Shown one piece after another: positions 49,701-59,450 of a stretch of 64,000 nucleotides of DNA (position 1 is the stretch's first letter; every line of letters begins with the position of its first letter). Below the pieces are notes generated by a model. The model was not told the DNA's origin, did no database searches, and saw only the letters and a list, made by a program, of their open reading frames with translations. Position numbers and translations under genes: made by a program. The stretch is from Euleptes europaea (taxonomy: Eukaryota; Chordata; Lepidosauria; Squamata; Sphaerodactylidae). The DNA lies in NCBI RefSeq assembly GCF_029931775.1, contig NC_079312.1, positions 16,499,821-16,563,820 on the forward strand, given 5' to 3'.

Positions 49701-52174
49701 CTTTGTATTCTTCTGCCAAAGGTGACTATTGAGGCATCCATTTTTCCAGCCCAGGTAGGTCATGCTTGAAGTTTGATAGCTCTGTGATGGTAACTCCAGT
49801 GCAGAAGGACTTCCAATTGGTAATATTGCAGCTCTTTTTAAACTGCCACTGAGGATACCATAAGAGAGCTTAGTTTTTGCAGAGCTGTCAGTAAGTGCTT
49901 CCACAGGAGCAGGGAGGGGACATGAATCCAATACCAAGGATATTTCTGTAAATTCTAGCTTGATCCTGGCCATCTTCTCACAGGTTATTAGCCCTGGGTT
50001 CATCCTTTTGGGGAAGTGGTTCCCCCCCCCCCTGCTTCCTAACCACATTTGTGCACCTGCTGGGATTTCCCAGGTTTTCTCTGATCTTTCTCAAACCTGG
50101 ATTGCGGTAAAGCTTGGATGTCTACTATGTGGTTAAGAAAATCCAGATTTTCCCACCTATGTAAGCAGCCATTTCCCTGATGCTTTCCTTGTGGTGATCA
50201 TTTCCTTCCCTCACCTCTGGGGGGATTTTTAGTTTTTTAAATATAGGAAATGGTATTATCATTACATAGATATAATGTTTTACCAATACGTATATCTGAT
50301 TCTCAGAATTACCAGCCTTCATGAAAAAATAAGTCTCTAGACCTTTCTGTTGTGACAATATACAAGGAAAGGCATCAATATAATGATATGGCCCAATGGA
50401 GGGGGGTGGGCGCAGCTGGGGGACTGGAGCAGGGGAAGTGGGAGGGGGAACCTGCCATACAGAAGTCCTATTCTTGTTGCTGCGCTTTATCAGTAGCTTC
50501 ACCAGCAACAAGGAAACTGCACAAGCCCCTCCCTGTGTGGAAACCACCGCTGAAGCACCTGGGTCTCTCTAGAAGACGTAGAGAATTTCAAGGGAATCTA
50601 AATCCTGCTCTGTCTTCCTTCGCCCCAGTTCCCTTTTCTGTGAAGAACAGAAACCATTAGGGAGGTTTTTTTGGTTCAAGGTGTTCTGGGAGACACCTTG
50701 AATGACAGCAGAAGAGGGGTAATCATTTTTAGAACAAATAATTGAAGGTTGGGTTGAGCAGAAATATTCTTGGGTTACAGGAAAAAAATGTACAGCCATA
50801 GAGGTCCATACAAAACCTCATTATTTATTTTTAAAATTGTCATAGAACATTGTGAAATCTTTCAAGCACACCAGAGGTCTTCATCAGGCTGGCTGTTGCA
50901 ACCTTTAAAAAGACAGAAGAGTGAAAGGCAGATTGTGCAGGCTGTGGAGTGAGGGTCTGATCTCGCAGGCATCCGCTGAGGGGTGCAGGCAGGACATCAG
51001 CTCCACTTTACTGCTGTTGTAATAGTACCTTACAGGACATTCCCTGAGAAGCTGCATTCAGTCCAATCTTTGTTATTTCACTAAAATACATAAACTACTT
51101 CAAGTCCATCCAAAATTGTCCCAAATGCCAGCTGAGACACACATCTCCCTGGCAGGCTGAAAGCAATGGCAACTCCCTTCTAGTCTCTCTTTTGTTCAAA
51201 GTCAATTAAAGCCAAATTCAGTGGTATTGCCTGTTTTAAGATGTGTCTGGTATCAGGACTGAGAACCATGACCCGTTCAACCCATTCTGTGCCTCTGCTC
51301 ATTTTCATGTGATTTGGGTGTTTGTGTAAATGCTCTGTCGTGTGATTTCTTATGGGGGGAAATTCGGTGACTGGATTATCCATGGTTCTCTTCTCTCTCA
51401 AGGTCCCCTGCTTGGGATACGATGTGGTATTTGTGTTCTTTTGGGTTTTTATTGTTGATTTTATCTGCTTTCTCTGGAAGCTCAGAGGAAGTCTGCTCTG
51501 CTGTTTAGCAGCTCAGGAGAAGGCAGGAGAGTCTGTGAAATCCAGGAGGGGGTTGTGAAGAGGTGGGAACAGGAGGAGGACGCAGAAAAGGCCAGAGGGA
51601 GAAATCTCCCAGCTGAAAACGCTTCTCTTGTCTCCTCGTTTCCCCCCCAACAGCATGTGTGACTCTGGATCCAGACACGGCCCATCCCGGACTCCTCCTG
51701 TCTGAGAACTGGAAAAGCGTGAGAGATGGAGAAAAAGCTCAAGCTCTGCTGGACGATCCTGAGAGATTTTCCACATATACTGCTGTGCTGGGCTGTGAGA
51801 GATTCACAGCAGGCCGCCATTTCTGGGAAGTCCTTGTGGGAAGTGAGGAAAGATGGGCTGTGGGGGTGGCCAGAGAGTCTGTGAGGAGGAAGGGAAGGAT
51901 CACCTTTGGTCCCGAGAGAGGGATCTGGGCTGTGGGGAAGTGGTGTGGGCACTACAGGGCTTCCATAAAAGGACAATACCATCCCCTGTCCCTGACCAGG
52001 GAGCCCAAGAGGATTCGAGTCTGCCTGAACTACGCTGGGGGCCGAGTGGCCTTTTTCGACGCTGACCGAGGAGCCCTGATCCACGAGTTCTCCGGAGCCT
52101 CCTTCTCTGGAGAGACCCTCCTGCCCTTCTTTTGGGTGAATTCAAAAGCCCACCTCAAGCTCTCTTCTTCTTAA
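37316..52174 (+). CDS. TRIM gene B: RING/B-box(x2)/coiled-coil/B30.2 E3 ligase (RFP-like)
   Basis: Predicted TRIM-family E3 ubiquitin ligase, likely cytosolic or nuclear. Exons: 37316-37753, 38688-38852, 40104-40199, 41274-41504, 42703-42725, one of 44928-45046 or 46702-46820, 48622-48654, 51654-52174. Using either 119-bp exon, lengths sum to 1626 bp (541 aa plus stop), with AG/GT at every junction and consistent phases. Domain order: RING (residues about 13-58), B-box 1 (about 100-135), B-box 2 (about 156-190), coiled coil (about 202-310), linker, B30.2 (about 368-541). The start has a strong Kozak context (GAGCCATGGCGG). No internal stop is seen. It is the only TRIM copy in the window with every part intact. 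Nearest known relatives are TRIM27/RFP, TRIM39, TRIM7, TRIM10 and TRIM11; the orthologue is undecided. Confidence 0.88.
37754..38687 (+). other. Gene B intron 1
   Basis: Keeps 15 bp after the donor that genes A and C have lost. It contains a piece of the AAGAGTTGGTTTTT repeat (37980-38065) and no gene. Confidence 0.6.
38688..38852 (+). CDS. Gene B exon 2: second, complete B-box (165 bp)
   Basis: GGGCATCAG|GCAACC..TACAAG|GTGGGA, 55 codons, phase 0/0. [10 protein letters not shown] is followed by the same B-box as gene A exon 2 ([20 protein letters not shown]). The sequence after the first ten residues is nearly unchanged from gene A at protein level, suggesting constraint. Confidence 0.82.
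39323..39509 (-). repeat. tRNA-derived SINE, minus orientation
   Basis: Minus strand GGGCCATGGCTCAGTGGGAG, GCATGCAGAAGGTCCCAGGT. Orthologous to 20811-20997 in gene A. Confidence 0.78.
40104..40199 (+). CDS. Gene B exon 3: 96-bp coiled-coil exon
   Basis: CCCCAG|GATCAG..CTC|GTAAGT, 32 codons: [20 protein letters not shown] to ESQDLL. Confidence 0.92.
41274..41504 (+). CDS. Gene B exon 4: 231-bp coiled-coil exon
   Basis: TCTCAG|AAGCAA..CTGCAG|GTAAGA, 77 codons: [20 protein letters not shown], then [20 protein letters not shown] and QQPASELLQ. Confidence 0.94.
42703..42725 (+). CDS. Gene B exon 5: 23-bp microexon
   Basis: TTCTTTAG|GATGCC..CAGAG|GTAAGT, encoding DARCTLQ and two bases of Arg. 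Confidence 0.92.
42962..43160 (+). repeat. hAT-like MITE fragment (GGGGTCCCCAACC family)
   Basis: AGAGGGGTCCCCAACCTTTT, then GTGGTGGGCGCAGAATGGCT. Shared with gene A 25491. Confidence 0.65.
43760..43930 (+). repeat. Squamate interspersed repeat (GTTTCACACAGTGGCC)
   Basis: Counterpart of 26500-26700 in gene A. Confidence 0.55.
44177..44373 (-). repeat. tRNA-derived SINE, minus orientation
   Basis: Minus strand GGGATTGTGGCTCAGGGGAA, GGTTCAATCCCTGGCATCTC. Orthologous to 26987-27189. Confidence 0.83.
44928..45046 (+). CDS. Gene B exon 6a: 119-bp exon, first copy
   Basis: TTCTCAAG|GTACAA..TCAAAG|GTAATG. Reads [20 protein letters not shown], then [19 protein letters not shown], the most canonical version of the three 119-bp exons here (KWRIWDF retained). 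Phase 2 in, 1 out. If followed by exon 6b the frame shifts and reaches a stop, so only one is likely to be used per transcript. Confidence 0.88.
45120..45265 (+). repeat. Left half of the hAT-like MITE next to exon 6a
   Basis: Begins after GCTTATAT (45112-45119) as in the copies at 27979 and 46894, but stops at 45265 where a CR1 tail begins. This marks the right breakpoint of the duplicated exon-6a block. Confidence 0.75.
45266..45302 (-). repeat. CR1 3' tail at a breakpoint
   Basis: CATAGAATCATAGAGTTGGA and AGGGACCACCAGGG are the reverse complement of the CR1 terminus. It sits exactly at the end of homology of the exon-6a block. Confidence 0.8.
45303..45773. other. Unrecognised insert in gene B
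   Basis: Not present in gene A. It contains AGACATTTATTAAGCTTACA, a poly(A)-signal-like motif on the minus strand, so part may be an LTR fossil. No coding sequence. Confidence 0.35.
45774..46266 (+). repeat. Gene-A-type intron-4 segment inserted in gene B
   Basis: Nearly identical to 24245-24763 (by eye about 98%), including an insertion of about 100 bp absent from gene B's own intron 4 (41815-42215). It lacks only 22 bp, removed between CTGCA repeats. So gene B carries its own version plus a foreign A-type version 4 kb farther on. Confidence 0.82.
46267..46610. other. Unrecognised insert between A-type segment and exon 6b
   Basis: AT-rich, unique within the window. No gene or named repeat. 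Confidence 0.4.
46702..46820 (+). CDS. Gene B exon 6b: 119-bp exon, second copy
   Basis: TTCTCAAG|GTATGA..CGAAG|GTAATG. Reads [20 protein letters not shown], then [19 protein letters not shown]. Open, with both splice sites intact, and followed by the colinear downstream intron. An alternative to exon 6a. Confidence 0.82.
46894..47203 (+). mobile_element. hAT-like MITE, perfect 8-bp TSD (GGGGTCCCCAACC family)
   Basis: GCTTATAT flanks both ends (46886-46893 and 47204-47211), with inverted TGGGGTCCCCAACC and GTTGGGGACCCCTG. Confidence 0.92.
48343..48525 (-). repeat. 5S-related SINE, minus orientation
   Basis: Counterpart of 28830-29020: CATCAAGTCACAACCAACTT, TTCAAGGCAAGTGAGAAGCA, TGGTTAGCTTTTGATATCTG, GGGGCTATACCATGGC. 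Confidence 0.62.
48622..48654 (+). CDS. Gene B exon 7: 33-bp linker exon
   Basis: CTTCTTCAG|ACACTC..GAAAG|GTAAAT, encoding [11 protein letters not shown], phase 1/1. Confidence 0.82.
51654..52174 (+). CDS. Gene B exon 8: PRY-SPRY (B30.2) domain and stop
   Basis: CCCAACAG acceptor, phase 1. [20 protein letters not shown] opens PRY. SPRY shows [60 protein letters not shown] and [20 protein letters not shown]. Full length. It differs from gene A mainly in the loops (for example [20 protein letters not shown]). Confidence 0.95.
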
Positions 52175-52678
52175 GACCGTTTCTCCACACCAGGAGCATC
52201 AATGAGGCCTCTCCGGGCTCCCAATCACCAAAACTGACTGGAGTAAAAGGGAGACATTCCCCTTTTTAAATTGTATCTCATTTCTGAAAGACAAAGTAAC
52301 ACATTTCACTTTATAAGGAATAAAAGGCTTTTTCTCAGGGAGAACTGTGCATAGACTCCCCCCCTCCCCCACCCCTGGGACTCCTCCAGCCTCCATTCCT
52401 TTCAAGCACAAGAGGAAGAACTGAAGAACAACACGAGGAAGAAAGAGGCCCCTGAAAGTCTAAGTTAATATTCTGGACTTTCTATTTTCTTTTGCTTTAC
52501 TGTGCATCACCTGATAGGATTTGCCTCTCTGTTCATCATGGCCTTTCTGAAGGGCGCATAAGACCCTCTCCCTATAAAGGTTGATACATTCATCACAGTT
52601 GTGGTTCAGTTATACCACTGGCTGCAAAGATGTTGCTCTTATGATAAAGTTATGTAACCTTGAAAACTGCTGGCTTGA
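52175..52678 (+). other. Gene B 3' UTR and downstream flank
   Basis: Conserved with gene A 33189-33680. Homology to gene A stops exactly where L1 element 2 starts. Confidence 0.65.
52319..52324 (+). terminator. Candidate poly(A) signal of gene B
   Basis: AATAAA 145 bp after the stop codon, within the conserved 3' UTR. Confidence 0.6.
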
Positions 52679-53342
52679 ACTTCCGGGTCAGAGAGGAACC
52701 GCCGTGGACACGCGTCGGATCGCGCTCCGGCTAAGGGTTGCTGGGGGGCAAAAAAACCTGCCCCCCCTCCAGGCAAGCGGCACCCCTCGGGAAAAGAGGG
52801 GATGCTGATTCAGGCGCAGGCGAGCGGGCCGTCCTAGTAGCGGTCCCTGCTGAGAAATCGTCGGAGACCGCTCGGACGGAGAGCAGCTGAGAAGCGGGCG
52901 CCATTTTCTTCTACCGGCAGCCGGGACAAGCAGCGGGGATTCTCTGATTTAATCACATCAAGTAACTTCAATCTAGTGAATCTTACTAAATTTCACAACT
53001 GAGGTGTCCAACAGTCATTTATTGGGAGGGGGAAAGCATCCTTTTGACTTGCTATAACTCTACTAACAGGATCTGAACTGAAACTTGGCTTTTTGCCAGC
53101 CATTGCGCAGTTTAAAATCCAGCTGTGCCAACTACTGAAATCACTCATAAAAGGTTCTGTGAGCTGGGAAATAGTTGGCATGAAATAAATTTTGAATAAA
53201 GTGATTATCAAGAATCACTCTCTAAGGTCTGGAATATAAATCAAGTTCCAGGTTTTAACACAGATTTCTAAGTTGATGTATTGAACAGTGAAAGCCACAC
53301 ACCCCTCTTTGTGGATTACAAATTGCAGCCAACCTAGGACTA

Positions 53343-54407
53343 ATGGGAGATAAAGATAAGAAAGAAAAGCACTCTAAAGAGTATCTTAAGGACTCCAAAC
53401 AATTGCAAATACAGCAGTCTTCTCAACAAACAAGGAGAACTTCAGTCCCAAACATAAATTTAACACCAGTGACTTCACCCTCCTTAATGGTTACTTCTGT
53501 TACAGCCAAAATGGGACCAAAGCCAAAAATGGAGGACACTCTCAGTTCTCTTCATGAAATGATGGCAAAAACACTTCAAGAGGTGACAGCTATAAAAGGG
53601 GAACTGTGCCAAAATACAGTGGCCATCTCTGCCTTAAGAGATTCAATTACCTCTCTGACTGTAAGACAAGACAAGGTGGAGATTAAGCTTCAGAAATGCT
53701 CACAAGACAACAAAGAAACAAAAAAAGTGGACACTTTGGAGGTTTCGGTACAAGCATTCCAAGAAAGAGGAAAAAAGAGAAGCTCATATTCAATGTTGGA
53801 GCTTTAAGTTAAAGAGAATTGCATTCGCAGTCTGAAAGAGAAAGCTGAAGGAGGAGACCTAAAAAGTTTCTTAAAAGTACATCTGGCAGATTTTTTGCAG
53901 GAGGAAGAAGAACTCATTGAAGGAATGATTGTAACAACCTGCAGGATCAACTCAGCCTTTGCAACCAGAAATAATGTCCCAAGAGATTGTTTGGTTCAAC
54001 TTTTCTTTAGAGGCCATCGAGATCTTATTCTGAACAAACACTACAAGAATCCACTCACAATAGATGGCAACCCGTTGAGAATAATGAAGGAGATTCCTGC
54101 AAGGCTACTTAGAAAAAGAAAAGACATCTCAGAGATCGCGGAAAGGCTGAAGTTCAACAGGATTCAACACAGATCGGAGTATCCACAAGGTATTTCCTTC
54201 TTCTTCAAGGCCAAAAGATACAAATTTACAGATACTCTTAAAGCGGAACAATTTCTAATACGATATGATAAGGATCTTCTTAAACCAACAAGACAACAAC
54301 CTTCAAAGGATCTTCCAGAAGAGGCCAAATCTGCACAAGCAAGTGGAGGGATACAACCAACAGAACTGACAGAGGAAGAGTCTTTATCAGATGATAAAGA
54401 AGGCTGA
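53343..54407 (+). pseudogene. L1 element 2 ORF1, broken
   Basis: Part one (53343-53807) starts MGDKDKKEKHSKEYLKDSKQ and holds the coiled coil. Part two (53823-54407) holds the RNA-binding domain (MIVTTCRINSAFATRNNVPR, RDLILNKHYKNPL). A stop and frame change separate them near 53807. It corresponds to ORF1 of element 1 throughout. Confidence 0.88.
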
Positions 54408-54523
54408 ATTACTTCAGTTAGAACCAAAATGAAAATACGGGGGGGGGGGAGGGAAGGTGGTTTTTAATAAAGATTTCATTTAAAAATTGGGAAAGGTAAA
54501 AATGGAAATAACTGAATATTAAA

Positions 54524-56410
54524 ATGCTGCAGGTATTGTCGTGGAATGTTAATGGTTTGAATTCTCCCAATAAGAGGAGGAAGGTATTTTATTATTTACA
54601 AAAAACTAAACCCAATATTTTCTGTCTACAGGAAACCCATATTTTGCCAAAGGACATAATAAGACTTGAACAGCCAAAATTAGGAAAACTTTTTACATCA
54701 TGTAATGAAAAGAAAAAAGTTAATGGAATAGCTATGTATGTTCCTTTGGTAATGGAACCAAAGATTGTATATATTGATAATGAAGGTAGAATCTTATTGA
54801 TAGAAATCACATTTGGATGCCAAAAAATATTGTTGGTGGGCATCTATGCTCCAAATATAAATCAAAAGATGTTTTTTAACAAATTGGCGCTAATATTAGC
54901 TTAACGTGCTACAGATAAAATGATATGGAAGGGAGATTTTAATGGGGTAATAGAACCAAAGTTGGATAGATCTACCCAAAAAAAGGGGGGGAAATGTGAG
55001 GGTAAACTACCGGGTATTTTTAATGATATTATAGAACAATGGAAAATGTTTGATATCTGGAGATTGTCAAATGGGAATAAAAAGGGATTTACATATTTTT
55101 CATCCAGGCATTCTACTTACTCAAGAATTGATATGATATGGCTCTCTAAAGGATTAATGACTATATCAGACAATGCGGAGATCTTACCTAGGGTGTTATC
55201 AGATCACAATGTTACAATAAGAGTTAAGATAGGAGAAACAGACCGTGCTCAATAAATATCTATTAAAAAATAAAAAGATCGTAGACAAATTAAAGATAGA
55301 TATACAAAACTATTTTAATGAAAATGTAGTCATGGGAATATCTGATGAGATGGTTTGGGATGCTGGTAAAGCAGTATTTAGAGGACTTTTGATTCAACAA
55401 AATAAAAGATGGTTTAAAATGAAGGAGACACAAAAAATATTTTACAAGAAATTAGAGAAGAGGAAAAAAAAAAAGAAACACATGACAAATTACTTAAACA
55501 GGACCAGGTTAATAATTTGAAAAAGCTACAACAGCAATATGAATTTTTAATTACATCAGAAATTGAAAAAAAGTAATGTTTAATAGACAAAGATTTTTTT
55601 GAACATGCTAATAAACCGGGTAAGTTGTTGGCTTGGCAGCTCAAACATAAACAAAAGAAGTTACCAATTTTAAGGATAAAAAAGAGGGCAAAATAATAAA
55701 TAAACAAAAGATTATGGAAACATTTGTAGAATATTATACAAATTTATATAGAAGAAATCCGGTATCAGATAAGGAATTGGATATTTATTTGAAACAATTT
55801 GATTGGGAAGAAATATCACAAGAAAATAGGGATTGATTAGATTCTGTGATAACCCCGGAGGAATTGAAAGATGCAACTGGTAAGAGTAAGTTAAATAAAT
55901 CTCCAGGCTTGGATGGATTTACAGCATTTTATTATAAAACCTTTGAAGAGCAATTGTCTCCATATTTATTAAAAGTCATGAATTCTTGTTTGCAGAAAGG
56001 ATCTATGCCCCAGACCTGGAAACAAGCAAATATAGTATTAATACCAAAACCAAACTCAGACTTGTTAGAAGTTAAAAACTATAGACCTATTTCATTATTG
56101 AATAATGATTATAAACTTTTTGTTGATATTTTAGCTACTAGGTTAAAAACGGTTTTGAATGATTTTATACATGAAGATCAGGCCGGTTTTTTACCAGGTA
56201 GAATGATTAGTCAAAATGTTAGAACAATAATAGATTTGTTAGAATATGTAGAATGTACCACAACTCCAGTAGCGATGATTTTTTTAGATGCAGAGAAAGC
56301 GTTTGATAATGTTAATTGGAGATTTATGAAAAAAATATTAGAACATATGGGTATGGGAGTTGGCTTTAAGACAGCTATTGAGAGTATATATACTCAACAA
56401 ACAGCTAGAC
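54524..56410 (+). pseudogene. L1 element 2 ORF2, multiply broken and truncated
   Basis: The endonuclease (MLQVLSWNVNGLNSPNKRRK, QETHIL, GDFNGVI, SRIDMIWL, SDHN) and the first half of RT (KSPGLDGFTAFYYKTF, RPISLLNNDYKLFV, QAGFLPGRM, LDAEKAFDNVNW) are recognisable. At least four frame breaks or stops (near 54902, 55253, 55520-55580, 55690-55835) inactivate it. The YADD motif is absent because the sequence ends at the hAT insertion. Confidence 0.9.
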
Positions 56411-56649
56411 CAGTGGTCGGCAAACTCATTAGTCAACAGAGCCAAATATCAACAGTACAACGATTGAGATTTCTTTTGAGAGCCAAATTTCTTAAACTTA
56501 AAACTATATAGGTAGGTACACTGTTTATTAACTTAATAAACTTTAATTAAAGTTTTAAGTCTTAATTAAACTATAGGTACACTGAATAAAACTTGATATC
56601 ATACTTAATAATGATCTTATTTATCGATAAAAATTAAATTGTAAGTCCC

Positions 56650-56975
56650 TGCCATTTCCATCCTCGTCTGGAGGCCTGGTCTACTGCCATAAAAGCCTAT
56701 TGGTAGACCTGGCCTCCGGCTGAGTCCCATTGGGAGGCCAGGTCTACCCATTGGCTTTCTTGGCAGTAGACCTAGCCTCCGGAGGCCCATAGAAGCCAAT
56801 TGGTAGACCTGGCCTCTGAAGGGGGTCCAGGTCTACCGCCAAGAAAGCCAGTGGGTAGACATGGCCTCTGAGGAGGGGAAAAAGTCCCCCTCCAGAGACC
56901 AGGTCTACCCATTGGCTTCTATGGGTCTCTGGAGGCCAGGTCTACCCAGTGGCGTGGGGGTAGACCTGGCCTCCG
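56650..56975. repeat. Alternating inverted GGTAGACCTGGCCTC repeats
   Basis: About a dozen copies of GGTAGACCTGGCCTC alternate with its reverse complement GAGGCCAGGTCTACC at roughly 25-35 bp spacing, with TTGGCTTTCTTGGC-like spacers. It can fold into many hairpins. Confidence 0.88.
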
Positions 56976-56989
56976 CGGGGCTCAGGCAC

Positions 56990-57575
56990 GCACGGGGGTG
57001 TGACCGGTCGGTCAGGTGACGGGTCCCCTCTCTCCTCGCGCCTCTCTCCTCGCGCATGCGTGGACGCCCGCCCGCTCTGCCCAGGCCCGCCGCAAGGGCA
57101 AGCAGCTCGGGAAGGCAGGGCAAGGCAGTGCCTGGCCGCGGAGCTCTGCCTCCAGGCCGCTCCGGTTGGGGCCGCTGGTGCACAGCGCGGAGGGGGGGCA
57201 CCGGGAGCCGCCGTCCCTGTTTGCCAAGCGGGGAGGGGAGACTCCAGCAGGGAAGCGGTGGCTCCAGCCCTCTCAGGAGGAGAAGGGAGACCCTGCCCCG
57301 CCCACCCCAAGGCGATCCCTTTGCAAGTCCCCCCCGAAGAAGTGCAAAGGAGAGCTCGCGGTCTTCCTCTCCGCCCCCCCCCAGGGAAGGAGCTTTGGCG
57401 GCGAGGGGGAAGGGGGATCCAGCTCCTGCGCAACTTCCTCAGGAGTAAGGAATCTCCCGGGGTGGAGGAGGAAGGAGATCCCCCCAGGGGAAAAAGGGGG
57501 GAGCCCGAACCCAGGGTGTGTGTGAAGTCCCCCCCCCCCCCGAGGTCAGCCTGGGGCTCCCCGACAACGAGTTGG
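56990..57575. other. CpG-rich block
   Basis: Very GC-rich, with many CpGs, SmaI-like sites and G or C runs. Several frames are open merely because stop codons are rare in such sequence. No protein family is recognised. Confidence 0.6.
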
Positions 57576-57580
57576 CAATG

Positions 57581-57900
57581 CGGGTTGAAATTAAATCAAA
57601 AGGGTTTCCTTCTAGACATTAGGAAGAATTTTCTAACAGAGCAGTTCCTCAGTGGAACAGGCTTCCTCGGGAGGTGGTAAGCTCTCCTTCCCTGGAGGTT
57701 TTTAAGAAGAGGTTAGATGGCCATCTGTCAGCAAAGCTGATTCTGTGACCTTAGGCAGATGATGAGAGGGAGGGCATCTTGGCCATCTTCTGGTCACTAG
57801 GGGTGTGGAGGGGGGAGGTAGTTGTGAATTTCCTGCATTGTGCAGGGGGTTGGACTTGATGGCCCTGGTGGTCCCTTCCAACTTTATGATTCTATGATCT
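57581..57900 (+). mobile_element. CR1 3' end at the duplication junction
   Basis: Starts CGGGTTGAAATTAAATCAAA and ends CCTTCCAACTTTATGATTCT. The upstream 720 bp of the CR1 in unit 1 are absent. Confidence 0.88.
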
Positions 57901-57942
57901 TGTCACAAGTTTTCTCCTAGATAGGTTAGGTAGGCCCTGTCC

Positions 57943-58327
57943 CGGATGAGCCAGACTAGCCCAGTCTCATCAGATCTTGGAAGCTAAGCAGGGTTGGCCC
58001 TGGTTAGTACTTGGATGGGAGACCACCAAGAAGAAGAAGAGTTGGTTTTTACCTGCCGACTTTCTCTGCCACTTAAGGGAGACTCAAACCAGCTTACAAT
58101 TGCCTTCCCCTCCCCACAACAGACACCCTGTGTGGTAGGTGGGGCTGAGAGAGTGTGACTAACCCAAGGAAACCCAGCTGCCTTCGTGTGTAGGAGCGGG
58201 GAAACAAATCTAGTTCACCAGATTAGCCTCTCCTCATTGTGGAGGAGTGGGGAATCAAACCCGGTTCTCCAGATCAGACTCCACTGCTCCAAATCACGGC
58301 TCTTCACCACTACATCATGCTGCCTCT
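57943..58327 (+). repeat. 5S-derived SINE and tRNA-related repeat (copy of 15147-15535)
   Basis: Same pair as in unit 1. The AGACCACCACCAAG of unit 1 is one CCA shorter here. Confidence 0.78.
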
Positions 58328-58839
58328 CCAGGGTCATGACACGAGGTGGGCAATGCCAAACCACCTCTGAAGGCCCCTTGCCTTGAAAACACCACAGGGC
58401 CATGAGTCAGCTGTGCCTTGAGGCAGAAAAAAAATGTGCACGAGAGAGAAGGAAAGTGCATGGGAATTTTTTTCATAATTTCTCCCACAAATCTGCTCTT
58501 TCTTGAGCACCGATAGACCACCCTCCAATGCACGTTGCTCCTCTTTCATGAGTACACCCACTGATTTTTTGTCTTGTGCTATAGCAATAATTCACAATGG
58601 GACTGCAACCGTGAATCATCAGTATAAGCTAAGTTCTCTTCTCAAGCCCTGCTCTCTGTGCCCGGGCCTGCAGAGGTGTGGTGGGTGGAGACTACAGACT
58701 GGTTTATGTTTTGGAGAGCTGCTTAAATTTTTTCGAGAGACTTGGAAGATTCCAGCCACAAAATGGCAGCTTGGTAGGTGGAGCCAGTCACAGAATGAAA
58801 TGGAGGCTGAAGTTGGTTCCCAGTTCCCTATTCACATTT

Positions 58840-59450
58840 CCTAGTTCCTTATTTGTGAGTCCAAAAACAAATATTGGGGGTAATTTTAAAGCTCTGTACC
58901 CTAAAATAAGGCTTGGCCCACCACATATCCTACACCCCCACATTCAAGGGGCCTGGCCCTCCAAGTGTTTCCCGGTCAAATGCCCAATTTTTTTGCTACC
59001 TGCTCCAAAGTGGAGTGCCCTGAGGACAAATGCACTTGCAGAAAGTGGGGGGGAGGGGGAGCTGCACCCCAAAACAATCTGGACCACCACGAGTCACACA
59101 TCTCCAGAGTCTGTCCCTTTAAGAAGATATGCAGTGGTGCCTGGTCCAAACACTGGTTCTGGCACCACGAGCTTTTGTTTAGGTTGCTCCAAGAAGCTTA
59201 GATTAAGAAGGTTTGAATAAAAAACTGGAATAGCTGCATTCCAAAATAAGGCACAGACCACCATATAGCCTCGACCCCCACATCCAGGGGTCTCTGCACA
59301 CCAAGTGGACCTATGCTGTTTCCTGGTCCATTTGGAGGGCTGAGTCACCTGAATGTGGAGTGTAGGATATGTGGTGGTCCAAATCTTATTTTGGGGGTGC
59401 AGAGCTTTCAGATTATCCTCAGTGTTTGTGAATAAGGAACTATTGGTGCC
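58840..59450. repeat. Compound direct/inverted repeat (copy of 16045-16665)
   Basis: Same structure as in unit 1, with small length changes in a G run. Confidence 0.7.

Larger units (their letters stand above)
52679..56410 (+). mobile_element. L1 LINE element 2, degraded, cut within the reverse transcriptase
   Basis: Begins ACTTCCGGGTC like element 1 and has a GC-rich 5' UTR, ORF1, then ORF2 up to the RT palm (LDAEKAFDNVNW at about 56287). It is interrupted at 56411 by a hAT-like element, and the rest of ORF2 is not found. Gene A lacks this insertion at the matching place, so it entered the gene B 3' flank after the A/B split. Confidence 0.92.
56411..57580 (+). mobile_element. hAT-like element, left end intact, right end lost
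   Basis: CAGTGGTCGGCAAACTCATT at 56411 is a typical hAT end, followed by AT-rich DNA, then the GGTAGACCTGGCC palindromic array and a CpG-rich block. No matching right terminus (..GCCGACCACTG) is found before the CR1 sequence at 57581, so the element was probably cut by the 43-kb duplication breakpoint. How much of the GC-rich part belongs to it is inferred. Confidence 0.6.

Noticed and set aside
57000-57680. Long overlapping open frames on both strands in the GC-rich block
   Set aside because: Stop codons are rare in such base composition, frames are open in parallel, and no residue pattern matches a protein family.
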